Made by a program: the position numbers and the translations under genes. 64,000 nt of DNA. Origin: Apopatocola sp963618015 (lineage in GTDB: Bacteria; Bacillota; Clostridia; Oscillospirales; Oscillospiraceae). The notes below the pieces were generated by a model. That model was not told where the DNA came from. It made no database searches and saw only the letters and a list, made by a program, of their open reading frames with translations. Every line of letters begins with the position of its first letter. Position 1 is the first letter of the stretch. The stretch is from the NCBI GenBank assembly GCA_963618015.1, contig CAVEQS010000003.1, forward strand, positions 1 through 64,000, given 5' to 3'. Shown here in pieces: positions 1 through 8,074 of the stretch.

Positions 1-55
1 CGACCTGCTTCTTAAACTCCGGTGTGTATCGTTTGTTCGGTACGCCCTTTGGCAT
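1..55 (-). mobile_element. IS3-family transposase OrfA, N-terminal 18 codons (partial, runs off left edge)
   Basis: Read on the minus strand from the ATG at 55, the sequence encodes MPKGVPNKRYTPEFKKQV and continues off the window. This matches the opening of IS3-group OrfA proteins, where a short basic stretch leads into the helix-turn-helix that begins around RYTPEFK. OrfA is the DNA-binding half of the transposase and would be followed by OrfB with the DDE domain, outside this window. The outer end of the element cannot be fixed; TGTAGAC on the minus strand at 59-65 could be its terminus. The family is judged from 18 residues only. Confidence 0.6.
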
Positions 56-981
56 TTTTTGTCTACACCGGCGGAAAAGGATCCCCCTTCCGCGCCGGTT
101 TCCTCCCGGTGCCGGGCGAGGCGCGTCTTTAAAAAGCTCAGTGCGAGCATGAGCGCTGCGCCGAGCGCGAACCAGAGCGCGTCAAAATCCGCAAGCGTCA
201 TGGCGTGCTGCGGTACTTTGAGCGTCGTCGGGCCGACGATGATCGCATAAATTGAGCCAACCATCATGCCGAGCACCGCATACGTCACGGCGCTCGCGTG
301 GTTTTCCATGAGCTTCTTGAGCATATGCGGGAACACGGCAAGCCCCGCGGCAATGCCAAGCGCAAGCGAAACGAGCATCCAGAGTCCGTGGAAATTCAGC
401 GCCAGCGTATCCTTCAGCGCCGCGATCACCGGCAGATACAGCCCGAACGACATGAGAAGCGAAGAGCCCGAAATACCCGGCAGCACCATGGCCGTGATGG
501 CGAGAGCCCCGGCTGCGAACACATAAAGCGCCATGCCCACGCCCGCGCCGGACGAATTTGCTACGGACGAGAGATTAAGCACGGCAAGACCCGCAACGAG
601 CGCCGCGCCGAACACAAAGGGGAGCAGACCGCGCCGGAGAGAGCCCATCACAGCGCGCTGCTCGGCAGCCACGAGCGGCAGCGATGCGATCACGAACCCG
701 AGGAAGAGAGAGCTCAGCTTATAAATGCCGGTCGTAAACGCCGAGGCGAGCGCCGTAACGGCGAGCGCCATGCCCGCAACCCAGCCGAGGCCGAGCTTCA
801 AAAGATAGAAAAGCGCGCGCTTCTTCTCGACCCATGTGCCGTGGACAAGCGCGTCGAGCGCTCCAACAAATCGGTCATAAAAGCCCAGCAGGAACGCGAT
901 CGTCCCGCCGGAAACGCCGGGAACGCTGTCCGCGAGGGCCATGGCAAAGCCGCCGAAAAGTGTATAGGCAAGAGAATTCAT
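1..981 (-). CDS. DUF368 polyprenyl-phosphate transporter (PopT-like), 3' end disrupted or off-edge
   Basis: Multi-spanning membrane protein starting at the ATG at 981 (MNSLAYTLFGG). The family signature DSVPGVSGGT occurs near residue 18 and a second related PGISGS motif appears in the other half, consistent with the two-fold repeat of DUF368 proteins. Members of this family have been shown to recycle undecaprenyl phosphate across the membrane for cell-wall synthesis. Recognisable homology ends near position 110, after the last hydrophobic helix and a basic tail (KTRLARHR). No in-frame stop follows: the frame stays open to base 1 and overlaps the start of the IS3-type transposase in another frame. 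The natural C-terminus was therefore probably lost or altered at an IS junction near 56-70. The core family domain appears complete, so function may be retained. Confidence 0.75.
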   Translation of the reverse strand, partial: MNSLAYTLFGGFAMALADSVPGVSGGTIAFLLGFYDRFVGALDALVHGTWVEKKRALFYLLKLGLGWVAGMALAVTALASAFTTGIYKLSSLFLGFVIASLPLVAAEQRAVMGSLRRGLLPFVFGAALVAGLAVLNLSSVANSSGAGVGMALYVFAAGALAITAMVLPGISGSSLLMSFGLYLPVIAALKDTLALNFHGLWMLVSLALGIAAGLAVFPHMLKKLMENHASAVTYAVLGMMVGSIYAIIVGPTTLKVPQHAMTLADFDALWFALGAALMLALSFLKTRLARHREETGAEGGSFSAGVDKKCQRAYRTNDTHRSLRSRS

Positions 982-997
982 ACTACTGTCTCCTATG

Positions 998-1041
998 AAA
1001 AAAATGGCATCGTCCGATACTCTTTCGGACGATGCCATTTT
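998..1041 (-). terminator. Intrinsic terminator downstream of the GT2 gene
   Basis: A perfect 17-bp stem (1001-1017 with 1025-1041) has a 7-nt loop and is followed on the minus strand by a run of T. It lies between the stop of the glycosyltransferase gene at 1086 and the DUF368 start at 981, so the two are separate transcripts. Confidence 0.85.
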
Positions 1042-1085
1042 CGTATATCGGGTTAAAACGGAAATAAAAAAGAGTTAAAGCGTTT

Positions 1086-2351
1086 TTAAACGGCGTCGCG
1101 ATAATCCGGCGCGCAGATCTGCTGCACGGTGACGGCGCGGGTGTGGTCGATGTGCGTCCATTCCGGCGTTACGAAGAGCGACTGCACCACGATCGGCACA
1201 TACGTGAGCATGAACACCGGGAACGTGAACACATAGGCGATCTTCTTCCAGGCGGCGCAATGGATGCTGCGCCACTCCGTCGCGGTCGTGATCGCGCCGA
1301 GGACGAAAAGCGTGAGATAAAGATTCATCACCGTTTGCAGCGCCGATATGGCAAGCACATCCCACTCATGGTAATGGAACACGTTGATCGCCGCCGCACC
1401 GAGGTTTACAACGATGCTCAGCCCCGTGAGCACTGCCGCGGGCATGATGCTCATTGCCATATCGTAGCAGGAGAAGCTGCCGCAGAACATGCCGGAGAGG
1501 AGCTTTCCGCCGTATTTACGAAACACCTGCAGATAGCCGCGCGACCAGCGCAGGCGCTGCGCCCAGGACTGCTTGAAGCGGACGGGCTGCTCATCGTAGA
1601 GCACGGCCTCCGGACAGTAGCCGACGCGGCGGCCAGCCGTCACGTTTTCGATGGTGAACTCGATATCCTCGGTCAGCAGGTGGAACGGCCAGCCGCCGCC
1701 CTGCTCCTCGAGCACGGCGCGCGAGAAGAGAAAGCCCGTGCCGGACACGCCGCAGCTCGAGCCAATGCGCGATCTCGCGCCGTTCAGATAACGCGACTCA
1801 CGCAGAAACCAGAGGCCATAGCCCGCGGAGATCCAGTTGTCGCCGTAGTTTTTCGAGTCGCGATAACAGGTGACGATGTCCTTGCCATCAGAGAACGTCT
1901 CATTCATGTGCGAAACAAAATCGCGGTCGAGCACGTTGTCCGCATCGAGGACGATGTAGCCGTCAAATTCGTTGTGTGCGCGGCGTTCCATCTCGCGCAG
2001 GAGGAAGTCGAGCGCGTAGCCCTTGCCGCGAAGCGAGGCGTTGTGCCGCTCATAGACCTCCGCGCCGTGGGCGCGCGCCGTCTCCGCGGTTTTGTCGCGG
2101 CAGTTGTCGGCCACAACGAAAACTTTAAGAAAACGTTCGGGGTAGCTCTGCGCTTTGATGCTGTCCAGAAGATTTCCGATGACGGCCTCCTCGTTGCACG
2201 CGGCGATGAGGATTGCAAAGCGGTGCAGCGGCACTTCCTGCGCCCGCCGCTTGCGCGGCAGCCACGACACGGGTATGTACAAAAACTGATACATATAGCA
2301 GGCGAAAAACAGGCACATCAGGATGAAGTTTATCATTTTCACGGTTTGCAT
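1086..2351 (-). CDS. Membrane-bound processive family 2 glycosyltransferase
   Basis: 421-residue GT-A enzyme of the cellulose/hyaluronan-synthase-like GT2 group, likely making or extending a surface glycan from a nucleotide sugar on the cytoplasmic face. An N-terminal membrane helix (about residues 6-26) precedes the catalytic domain. Visible motifs are the ILIAACNEE opening, the metal-binding DAD at about 136-138, TED at about 227 and QRLRW at about 265, the QxxRW hallmark of processive enzymes. Three or more hydrophobic segments follow. The start at 2351 is chosen over an ATG 14 codons upstream because AGGAGAAACC lies just before it. It is the last gene after a kinase, regulator and small membrane protein on the same strand, which suggests signal-controlled envelope glycan synthesis. 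Product not identifiable. Confidence 0.85.
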   Translation of the reverse strand: MQTVKMINFILMCLFFACYMYQFLYIPVSWLPRKRRAQEVPLHRFAILIAACNEEAVIGNLLDSIKAQSYPERFLKVFVVADNCRDKTAETARAHGAEVYERHNASLRGKGYALDFLLREMERRAHNEFDGYIVLDADNVLDRDFVSHMNETFSDGKDIVTCYRDSKNYGDNWISAGYGLWFLRESRYLNGARSRIGSSCGVSGTGFLFSRAVLEEQGGGWPFHLLTEDIEFTIENVTAGRRVGYCPEAVLYDEQPVRFKQSWAQRLRWSRGYLQVFRKYGGKLLSGMFCGSFSCYDMAMSIMPAAVLTGLSIVVNLGAAAINVFHYHEWDVLAISALQTVMNLYLTLFVLGAITTATEWRSIHCAAWKKIAYVFTFPVFMLTYVPIVVQSLFVTPEWTHIDHTRAVTVQQICAPDYRDAV

Positions 2352-2420
2352 GGCGGTTTCTCCTTTCCCTGTGATGCCAAGGATATCACGCACCGCAGAG
2401 CAAAAGCCATTAAGGGGTCT

Positions 2421-2891
2421 TTAAGCCTTTTTTAATTTTTTTGGCTGATCGCGCACGATGCAGAACGCCATCACGGCAAGGAAGTTGAAAATGAGGCCCA
2501 GATACAGCCACAGGGACTTATTCATATTTTCCTGCACCGCACTCTTATAAAGCCACGCGGCGACGGTGAACCAGTAGTAGAGCACCAGCACGACCCACAG
2601 CACGCCGAGCGCGCCGATAATCGCATAGTTCACGGCGTTGAGCGGGGTGATCTGGCTTTTCCAGACGTCCTCCATATCGTCATGGTGGTGATCCTTGTCC
2701 TTCGTTTCGCCGGACGCGACGGCATTTTGCTTTTCCAGCGCGTACTGCTGACGGAGCGTGGCGGCGTCGCTGATCTGGCGGGAAAGGCTCAGCGGAATGG
2801 CAACAGCCGAGACGACCGCGAGGACGATGAACAGGATCAAAATGCGTTTGAAGGTCTTGGCATAGTTGAGCGACATGACATGGTCTTTCAT
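2421..2891 (-). CDS. Small integral membrane protein, function unknown
   Basis: 156 residues with three predicted membrane helices: about 17-34 (ILILFIVLAVVSAVAIPL), about 92-112 (IGALGVLWVVLVLYYWFTV) and about 128-145. Between helices 1 and 2 is a charged, His/Asp-rich extracytoplasmic loop (KDKDHHHDDMED) that could bind metal ions. The C-terminus is lysine-rich (DQPKKLKKA). A GGAGAAAACACC ribosome binding site precedes the ATG at 2891. It sits between the response regulator and the glycosyltransferase. I do not recognise the family; the position suggests an accessory to the kinase or to the glycosyltransferase. Confidence 0.75.
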   Translation of the reverse strand: MKDHVMSLNYAKTFKRILILFIVLAVVSAVAIPLSLSRQISDAATLRQQYALEKQNAVASGETKDKDHHHDDMEDVWKSQITPLNAVNYAIIGALGVLWVVLVLYYWFTVAAWLYKSAVQENMNKSLWLYLGLIFNFLAVMAFCIVRDQPKKLKKA

Positions 2892-2913
2892 GGTGTTTTC
2901 TCCTTTTATGAAT

Positions 2914-2962
2914 AAAATCTGCTCGCTTTCTGGAACTGTGTCCAGTATGAGCGAGCAGATTT
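2914..2962 (-). terminator. Hairpin between response regulator and small membrane protein gene
   Basis: A perfect 13-bp stem (2915-2927 with 2950-2962) contains an inner CTGGA/TCCAG helix. Only four T follow on the minus strand, so it is a weak or partial terminator, or a processing site that lets some transcription continue into the downstream genes. Confidence 0.5.
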
Positions 2963-2981
2963 ACATATCCATAACGGAGAC

Positions 2982-3671
2982 TTAAACAATGTTTAAACGG
3001 TACCCGACGCCCCAGACGGTCTGGATGACCTGCGGCTTGGAGGGGTTTTTCTCGATCTTTTCGCGCAACCGGTTCACATGCACCGCAACGGTGATGTTGT
3101 CGCCCATCGATTCGAGACCCCAAATGAGCTCATAGAGATCCTCGCGCGAGAACACCTGGTTCGGATGGCGCGCCAAAAAGAGCAGCAGCTCATACTCCTT
3201 GTTCGTGAGCGAGAGCGGCTTCCCGTAAGCGAGCGCAGCATGCGAATCCGTGTCGATGGTGATCGCCCCGGCAGTCAGCACGGCGCTCTCCTCCTTTGGC
3301 GGCTTCAGGCGCCGGTACTGCGCGAGATGCGCCTTGACGCGCGCGACGAGCACCGCCGGAGAAAACGGCTTTTCGATATAGTCATCCGCGCCGAAGCCGA
3401 GACCGCGGATCTTATCCACGTCCTGCGTGCGCGCCGTCACCATGAGAATGGGGACATCCAGCGTTTCGCGAAGCTTTCGGCAGACGGAAAAGCCGTCCAG
3501 CCCCGGCAGCATCAAATCGAGCAGCACAAGATCGTAATTCCCCGTCTGCGCCTTTTCCAGCCCGGTAAGACCGTCCGGGGCAATATCCGCCTCGAAGCCA
3601 TCGAGCGAGAGATAGTCCCGCTCGATCTCGGCGATCTCGCGGTCGTCCTCAATGATCAGAATCCGGCTCAT
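2982..3671 (-). CDS. OmpR/PhoB-family response regulator
   Basis: 229-residue two-component regulator. The receiver domain (about 1-118) shows the acidic pair EDD near residues 8-10, the phospho-acceptor Asp in LVLLDLMLPG (about 52), the Thr in MVTART (about 80) and the Lys in IEKPF (about 102). A winged-helix DNA-binding domain (about 130-227) carries the usual LTNKEYELLLFLARHPNQVFSRE-type alpha-loop and ends in VWGVGYRL. Its start overlaps the end of the kinase gene by 4 nt (ATGA), which indicates translational coupling and identifies the kinase as its partner. Targets are unknown; the downstream membrane protein and glycosyltransferase are candidates. Confidence 0.95.
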   Translation of the reverse strand: MSRILIIEDDREIAEIERDYLSLDGFEADIAPDGLTGLEKAQTGNYDLVLLDLMLPGLDGFSVCRKLRETLDVPILMVTARTQDVDKIRGLGFGADDYIEKPFSPAVLVARVKAHLAQYRRLKPPKEESAVLTAGAITIDTDSHAALAYGKPLSLTNKEYELLLFLARHPNQVFSREDLYELIWGLESMGDNITVAVHVNRLREKIEKNPSKPQVIQTVWGVGYRLNIV

Positions 3672-4813
3672 GCGCTCTCCCCCTTTTTCAGCGTTATCGC
3701 AATGCAGAGACCACCCTGCGCGCTTTGGCGTGCCGAGGCGCCGCCGCCCATTTCCTCCGCGGCGCGGCGCACGACGGCAAGGCCGAGACCGCTGCCCTCT
3801 TTTCCCCGTTCGCGCGCCGGGTCGGCGCGGTAGAATACATCAAAGAGTTTGGGAAGCTGCGGGGCGTCCACCCCCTGTCCGTTATCGGAAAAGAGCAGCG
3901 TTACCATGTCCGTTTGTTCCTCCGCGGCGCGTATTTCCATGCTCACTCGCTCGCGCCCGGAGTATTTTATGCTGTTGTCAAGGATATTCTGGGTGATGCG
4001 CTCGAGCTGTGTCTCGTCGGCAAACACCCGGCAGCCGGTCAGGCCGGCGGTGTTGATGTCAATTTGATTTACATAATCCTTCGCCGCCGTATCGATCACG
4101 TCCTTGGCATCCAGCGCACGCATTTGAAGCGGCAGTTCACTGAGATCGAGCTTGGAAAACTCGAAAAGGCGGTTCACCATGCTCTCGATCTCCTGCTCCT
4201 TGCGGCAGACGGTTTCGATATAGCGTTGCCGCATCTCCGGCGTGGCGGCGACGCCGTCGCGGATGGCTTCGCTGTAGGCGCGGATGGATGTGAGCGGGCT
4301 TTTGAGATCGTGGGACATGCCCGCAATGAGTTCCTTGCGGCTCTGGGCGCGGCGCTGCTCATCCTCGAGCGAGGCTTTGAGCCGCGCGGCCATGCGGTCC
4401 ACGGCGTCGCAGGCGCTTTTAAATTCGTCCGCGCCGGTATAGGCGATGGGCGTATCCAGATCGCCGCGCTCGATGCGCTCCACCCCGGCGACGAGCGTAT
4501 CGAGCGGCTGCTCAATGTGCCGGAAGAGCGAGCGCGTGAGATAAAGGTTCGTGAATACGATCGTCAGCAGCAGCGCCGCGGCGACGGCGCCGATGTAGAT
4601 CCAGAGGAACACCTCAAAATTGGAGAATGTCGCCTCGTACTGCTCAAGCGTCATGTGCATTTCCTGCAAACTGAGCCCCAGCCGCGGGAGGTATGTCGTC
4701 TCCAAAATGTAGAGCGCGACACCCGCGCCAAGGATGAGCAGCACCGCCGCGATGAGCAGCGGCACAAGGAACATGCAGAGATTGGAGCGCGCCAGCCGTT
4801 TCCGTATCGTCAT
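3668..4813 (-). CDS. Membrane sensor histidine kinase with HAMP domain
   Basis: 381 residues. Two membrane helices (about 12-34 and 64-85) flank a short extracytoplasmic segment of about 30 residues, too small for a folded ligand domain. A HAMP linker (about 86-150) is followed by the dimerisation helix with phospho-acceptor His in MSHDLKSPLTS (about 167), then an ATP-binding domain with N-box NILDNSIKYS, G1 DNGQGV and G2 GSGLGL. GAGGTGAGAG precedes the ATG at 4813. It is the first gene of the minus-strand operon. The small sensor loop suggests an envelope or membrane-perturbation signal, but that is inference. Confidence 0.93.
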   Translation of the reverse strand: MTIRKRLARSNLCMFLVPLLIAAVLLILGAGVALYILETTYLPRLGLSLQEMHMTLEQYEATFSNFEVFLWIYIGAVAAALLLTIVFTNLYLTRSLFRHIEQPLDTLVAGVERIERGDLDTPIAYTGADEFKSACDAVDRMAARLKASLEDEQRRAQSRKELIAGMSHDLKSPLTSIRAYSEAIRDGVAATPEMRQRYIETVCRKEQEIESMVNRLFEFSKLDLSELPLQMRALDAKDVIDTAAKDYVNQIDINTAGLTGCRVFADETQLERITQNILDNSIKYSGRERVSMEIRAAEEQTDMVTLLFSDNGQGVDAPQLPKLFDVFYRADPARERGKEGSGLGLAVVRRAAEEMGGGASARQSAQGGLCIAITLKKGESA

Positions 4814-4880
4814 ACTTCTCTCACCTCAAAGATCAGTATAACAGATACGGAAACGGAGTGCTTTAAAAATGTTTAAAATA

Positions 4881-5156
4881 AGCGTCAATTAACAAGGACC
4901 CACACGTCGGACAGCCAGTCTTTTCGGTGCTTTTTGCCCTTTTCTCCTTGGCGGGCGTCAGCCCGCCTGCGTCCAAAAGAACAAAAATCCCTCGAAAATC
5001 CAAGGCTGTCCGATGCGAAGCAGTTCTGCCGGAGCAGAAATGCTCGCAGACAAGGAAAAGTCCGCAGAGAATACTTTGTGTATTCTCAAGGGCTTTGACG
5101 CCGTATGAGGGCATTTCCGCCCGGCAGAACCGCGTGTGCCCTTGTCAATCGACGCT
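4881..5156. repeat. MITE-like element with imperfect terminal inverted repeats
   Basis: About 276 bp filling the gap between two operons. The ends are inverted copies: 4881-4906 (AGCGTCAATTAACAAGG...) and 5131-5156 (complement AGCGTCGATTGACAAGG...), with a few mismatches and a 2-nt length difference. Inside are short palindromes such as GGCGGGCGTCAGCCCGCC near 4951-4969 and AGAATACTTTGTGTATTCT near 5068-5086. It has no transposase. The right end touches the stop codon of the permease gene (5155-5157). An 83-codon frame across it (4863-5114, minus) is probably not a gene. A non-autonomous mobile repeat is inferred. Confidence 0.6.
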
Positions 5157-7203
5157 ATGCGCTCACGATGTTGTAGTACGCCTTCGCCGTCAGGCGGTAG
5201 ACGATCGTATAGAGCAGCGCGAACACGCCGAAGCTCACAAGCGTTGTTGTAACAAAGAGGCCGACATTGTAAAGCGAGAACAGCTCAAGCAGCCGCCGGA
5301 TCATCGGGAAGGCGAAAGAAAGGTGCACGCCCGCCAAAAGGAGTGGCAGGAAGAACACAGTAAGCAGCTGAGAATTGATGCTGCGGCGGATCTCCTTTTT
5401 CGTCATGCCGACCTTCTGCATGATCTCGAAGCGCTTCTGATCCTCGTAGCCTTCGGAGATCTGCTTATAGTAGAGGATCAGTACTGCCGCGAGCATGAAT
5501 ACGAGCGTGAGCATGATACCGATGAAGAAGAGCGCGCCGTAGCTGCCGTAGAAATCCTCGCTCGCTCCCCCGCGGGAGTTTGCCACCAGGTAGCTATATC
5601 CAAAGCTCTCGTCCTCCGACTCCTCCGGGACAAGCCCGCCAATGGTGGCTATGAGATCGAATTCAAAGTCTATGCTCGCCTCGTCATCCAGGCCGGTATC
5701 GAAGCCGTAGATCCACTTGAATTGCAGCAGCGCCATATCGTCCTCGTCCCGCGTGCGGAAGCCCTCGACGGCGGCAGCCGGATCGTTCACGATGAGCGTG
5801 ATCTGCGCGACGAGTCCGCCGACGCTCGGCGGAACAACGCTGCCGTTTTGCACGGTCTTGACGCGCCACGTGTGCGAAACATTCTCCATGGAAAGCGTCA
5901 GCATATCGCGGTTATAGGAGCACTTGTTCGTCAGAAGAAGCACCTCATCGTCGGCAAGGGACACACTCTCGCCCGTTTTGGCCGCATAGTCCTTCGCGGA
6001 GATGATATAGAAGTCGCGGATATCCGCATACGAGACCGAAGCGCCCGCGCGGCGGTAATAGCACTGCGCCGTGTCGCCGTCCAGGAGGCCGGAGACATTG
6101 ATGAAGCGGTAATCCTGCACATTCTCCACCGGAATGCCATGCTCTGCGGCATAGTCTGCAATGCCTTTGCGGTAGATATCCAGATTGGCGTCCTCAAGCT
6201 GCGCGCTGTTCTGCGCGCCGAGCGTGATGTTCGTTTCGCGCGGGTAGCGCGTCATAACGGCGTCCTCCGCGCCGAAATAGAGGCACGAGGAAGAGGAGAT
6301 CATCACGAGGATCATCGTTGCGATGATGCACACGCTCGCGAGACCCGCGCCGTTTCGCTTCATGCGGTAGGCCATGGAGGAGACGGATACGAAGTGCTCC
6401 GGCCGGTAGTAGTACTTTTTGTTCTTTTGCAGCACGCGGCAGAGCAGAACGCTGCCCGCAACGAGCAGAAGATACGTGGCGATAATGACGAGGATCACGG
6501 CCACGAAGAACCACACCATCGCGTCGAGCGGGTTGGTGATGCTGATGGCAAGGTAGTACGCCGCGGCGAGGATCACGACGCCCGCAAGGCCGAGCAGCCA
6601 GTTGGCGCGCGGCGGCTTTTCGCCGACGGACTCGCTGCGCAGCAGCGCCACGGCGCTGCTGCGCCCGACGCGGATGACCGTGGAGATCCAGATGACCGCG
6701 AAGATGATCGCGTAAAGCCAAAGCGTGCGGACAATGGAATCGACGTCGATGCGGATGCGGTAATTGACGTCGCCGCCGAGCATATTGAGAAGGCCGAGCT
6801 CCGCGAGCTTGGAGAGGATAATGCCGAGCGCGAGACCAAATACGAGCGAGAGCACGGCGGTAATCAGGCTTTCCCACGTGACGATGCGCGCAAGATTGCG
6901 CTTGCCCATGCCGAGGACGTTATAAAGGCCGAACTCATGCGTCCGGCGCCGGACAAGGAACGAATTGGTATAGTAGAGGAAAATCGCGGAGAACGCGGCA
7001 ATAACAAAGCTGCCGAGATTGAGGATCAACCCGGCGCTGCCGGAGCCGCGCGGCAGCAGTGCGCACGTCTCCGGCGAGCCGAGGAACGCAAGGATGTAAA
7101 ACATCATCACCATGCAGATGCACGTGAGCAGATACGGGGTAAAAAGCCGCTTGTTCTTGCGCAGGCCGTCCCACGCGAGACGCGGGTAGAGAGCGGTTTT
7201 CAT
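5155..7203 (-). CDS. BceB-like ABC transporter permease (FtsX family)
   Basis: 682-residue membrane protein with the layout of peptide-resistance permeases. One N-terminal helix (about 21-40) precedes an FtsX core of clustered helices (about 58-330). A large extracytoplasmic domain (about 310-535) precedes the last helices (about 545-570, 610-675). The segment GKRNLARIVTWE near residue 100 and a paired motif KVGMTKKEIRRSI near 590 are typical of FtsX domains. BceB-type proteins use the large domain to bind peptide antibiotics or their lipid II-cycle targets. The start overlaps the ATPase gene by 4 nt. The partner kinase and regulator lie just upstream, making this a sensing-and-detoxification unit. 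Confidence 0.9.
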   Translation of the reverse strand: MKTALYPRLAWDGLRKNKRLFTPYLLTCICMVMMFYILAFLGSPETCALLPRGSGSAGLILNLGSFVIAAFSAIFLYYTNSFLVRRRTHEFGLYNVLGMGKRNLARIVTWESLITAVLSLVFGLALGIILSKLAELGLLNMLGGDVNYRIRIDVDSIVRTLWLYAIIFAVIWISTVIRVGRSSAVALLRSESVGEKPPRANWLLGLAGVVILAAAYYLAISITNPLDAMVWFFVAVILVIIATYLLLVAGSVLLCRVLQKNKKYYYRPEHFVSVSSMAYRMKRNGAGLASVCIIATMILVMISSSSCLYFGAEDAVMTRYPRETNITLGAQNSAQLEDANLDIYRKGIADYAAEHGIPVENVQDYRFINVSGLLDGDTAQCYYRRAGASVSYADIRDFYIISAKDYAAKTGESVSLADDEVLLLTNKCSYNRDMLTLSMENVSHTWRVKTVQNGSVVPPSVGGLVAQITLIVNDPAAAVEGFRTRDEDDMALLQFKWIYGFDTGLDDEASIDFEFDLIATIGGLVPEESEDESFGYSYLVANSRGGASEDFYGSYGALFFIGIMLTLVFMLAAVLILYYKQISEGYEDQKRFEIMQKVGMTKKEIRRSINSQLLTVFFLPLLLAGVHLSFAFPMIRRLLELFSLYNVGLFVTTTLVSFGVFALLYTIVYRLTAKAYYNIVSA

Positions 7204-7964
7204 CGCGCCTCACCGCCTCCCGCGAGCATCGTGAGCGTTTCGGAGATGCGCTGATAGAAAAGCTCGTTCGTGGCGTCGCCGCGGTAAAGCTGGTGGAACA
7301 CCTCGCCGTCGCGGATGAAGAGGACGCGCCCGGCGCAGCTTGCGGCCTTGACGGAGTGCGTGACCATGAGGATCGTCTGCCCGCCGCGGTTCACCTCGCC
7401 GAAGAGCCGGAGGAGCTCGTCCGTGGATTTGCTGTCGAGCGCGCCGGTCGGCTCGTCGGCCAGGAGGATGCGGGGCTTTGTGATGAGCGCGCGGGCGACG
7501 GCGGCGCGCTGCTTCTGGCCGCCGGAGACCTCGTAAGGATACTTTTTCAAAAGCTCGCGAATGCCGAGCGTGTCGGCAATGTCGATGAGGCGGGTGCGCA
7601 TCTCGTCGTAGCTCTTCCCCGCGAGGACGAGCGGGAGATAGATGTTATCTTCGAGCGTAAACGTGTCGAGCAGGTTGAACTCCTGAAACACGAACCCGAG
7701 ATGGTCGCGGCGGAACGCCGCGGCGTCGCTCTCGCGGATTTTCGTAAAGTCGCGCCCGTCGAGGAGCACCGTACCGGCGGTGGGCTTATCGAGCGCGGCG
7801 AGAATGTTCAAAAGCGTCGTCTTGCCGCTGCCGCTCTCGCCCATGATGGCGACGTACTCGCCCTCGTTCACGGAGAAATTGACGTTGCGGAGCGCCTCGA
7901 CCGCGTTGCCGCCGAAGCGGGTCTTATATACCTTTTTCAGCCCGGAAACTTCCAGTAAGCTCAT
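7200..7964 (-). CDS. BceA-like ABC transporter ATP-binding protein
   Basis: 254-residue ATPase. It has Walker A GESGSGKTT (about 40-48), Q-loop in FVFQEFN, signature VSGGQKQR (about 145-152), Walker B ILLADEPTGAL and the switch His in VTHS. The start at 7964 (MSLLEVSGLKKVY) is chosen because AAGGAAGGG lies about 11 nt upstream; the longer frame beginning at 8072 would run through a terminator hairpin. It is translationally coupled to the permease. The family (MacB/LolD/BceA group) energises FtsX-type permeases. A terminator separates it from the kinase gene, so it probably has its own BceR-type promoter. Confidence 0.92.
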   Translation of the reverse strand: MSLLEVSGLKKVYKTRFGGNAVEALRNVNFSVNEGEYVAIMGESGSGKTTLLNILAALDKPTAGTVLLDGRDFTKIRESDAAAFRRDHLGFVFQEFNLLDTFTLEDNIYLPLVLAGKSYDEMRTRLIDIADTLGIRELLKKYPYEVSGGQKQRAAVARALITKPRILLADEPTGALDSKSTDELLRLFGEVNRGGQTILMVTHSVKAASCAGRVLFIRDGEVFHQLYRGDATNELFYQRISETLTMLAGGGEAR

Positions 7965-8006
7965 AATAAGAATTCCCTTCCTTTCGTTTTCTGGCGTCAG
8001 TATAAC

Positions 8007-8039
8007 GAAAAAAGCCGACCCGCTCCATCGGATCGGCTT
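8007..8039 (-). terminator. Terminator between sensor kinase and ABC genes
   Basis: The stem AAGCCGA (8012-8018) with TCGGCTT (8033-8039) is followed on the minus strand by TTTTTT. It ends the regulator-kinase transcript just after the kinase stop at 8075. TTATACT immediately downstream on the minus strand (near 8000-8006) could be the -10 box of an inducible ABC promoter, as in Bacillus bce loci. Confidence 0.75.
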
Positions 8040-8074
8040 ACACTCGCGCGGCAAATCCAACATTTCTGTCACAT

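Noticed and set aside
4863..5114. 83-codon minus-strand frame spanning the MITE-like element
   Set aside because: It lies inside a palindromic repeat with terminal inverted repeats, has no ribosome binding site and encodes a low-complexity Cys/Lys-rich sequence; similar chance frames are common in such repeats.
4927..7254. 775-codon plus-strand frame over the BceB-like gene
   Set aside because: Shadow of the permease gene; charged, repetitive composition and no start signal.
7965..8072. N-terminal extension of the BceA-like ATPase to 8072
   Set aside because: It would translate through the terminator hairpin at 8007-8039; the downstream ATG has a proper ribosome binding site and matches family length.
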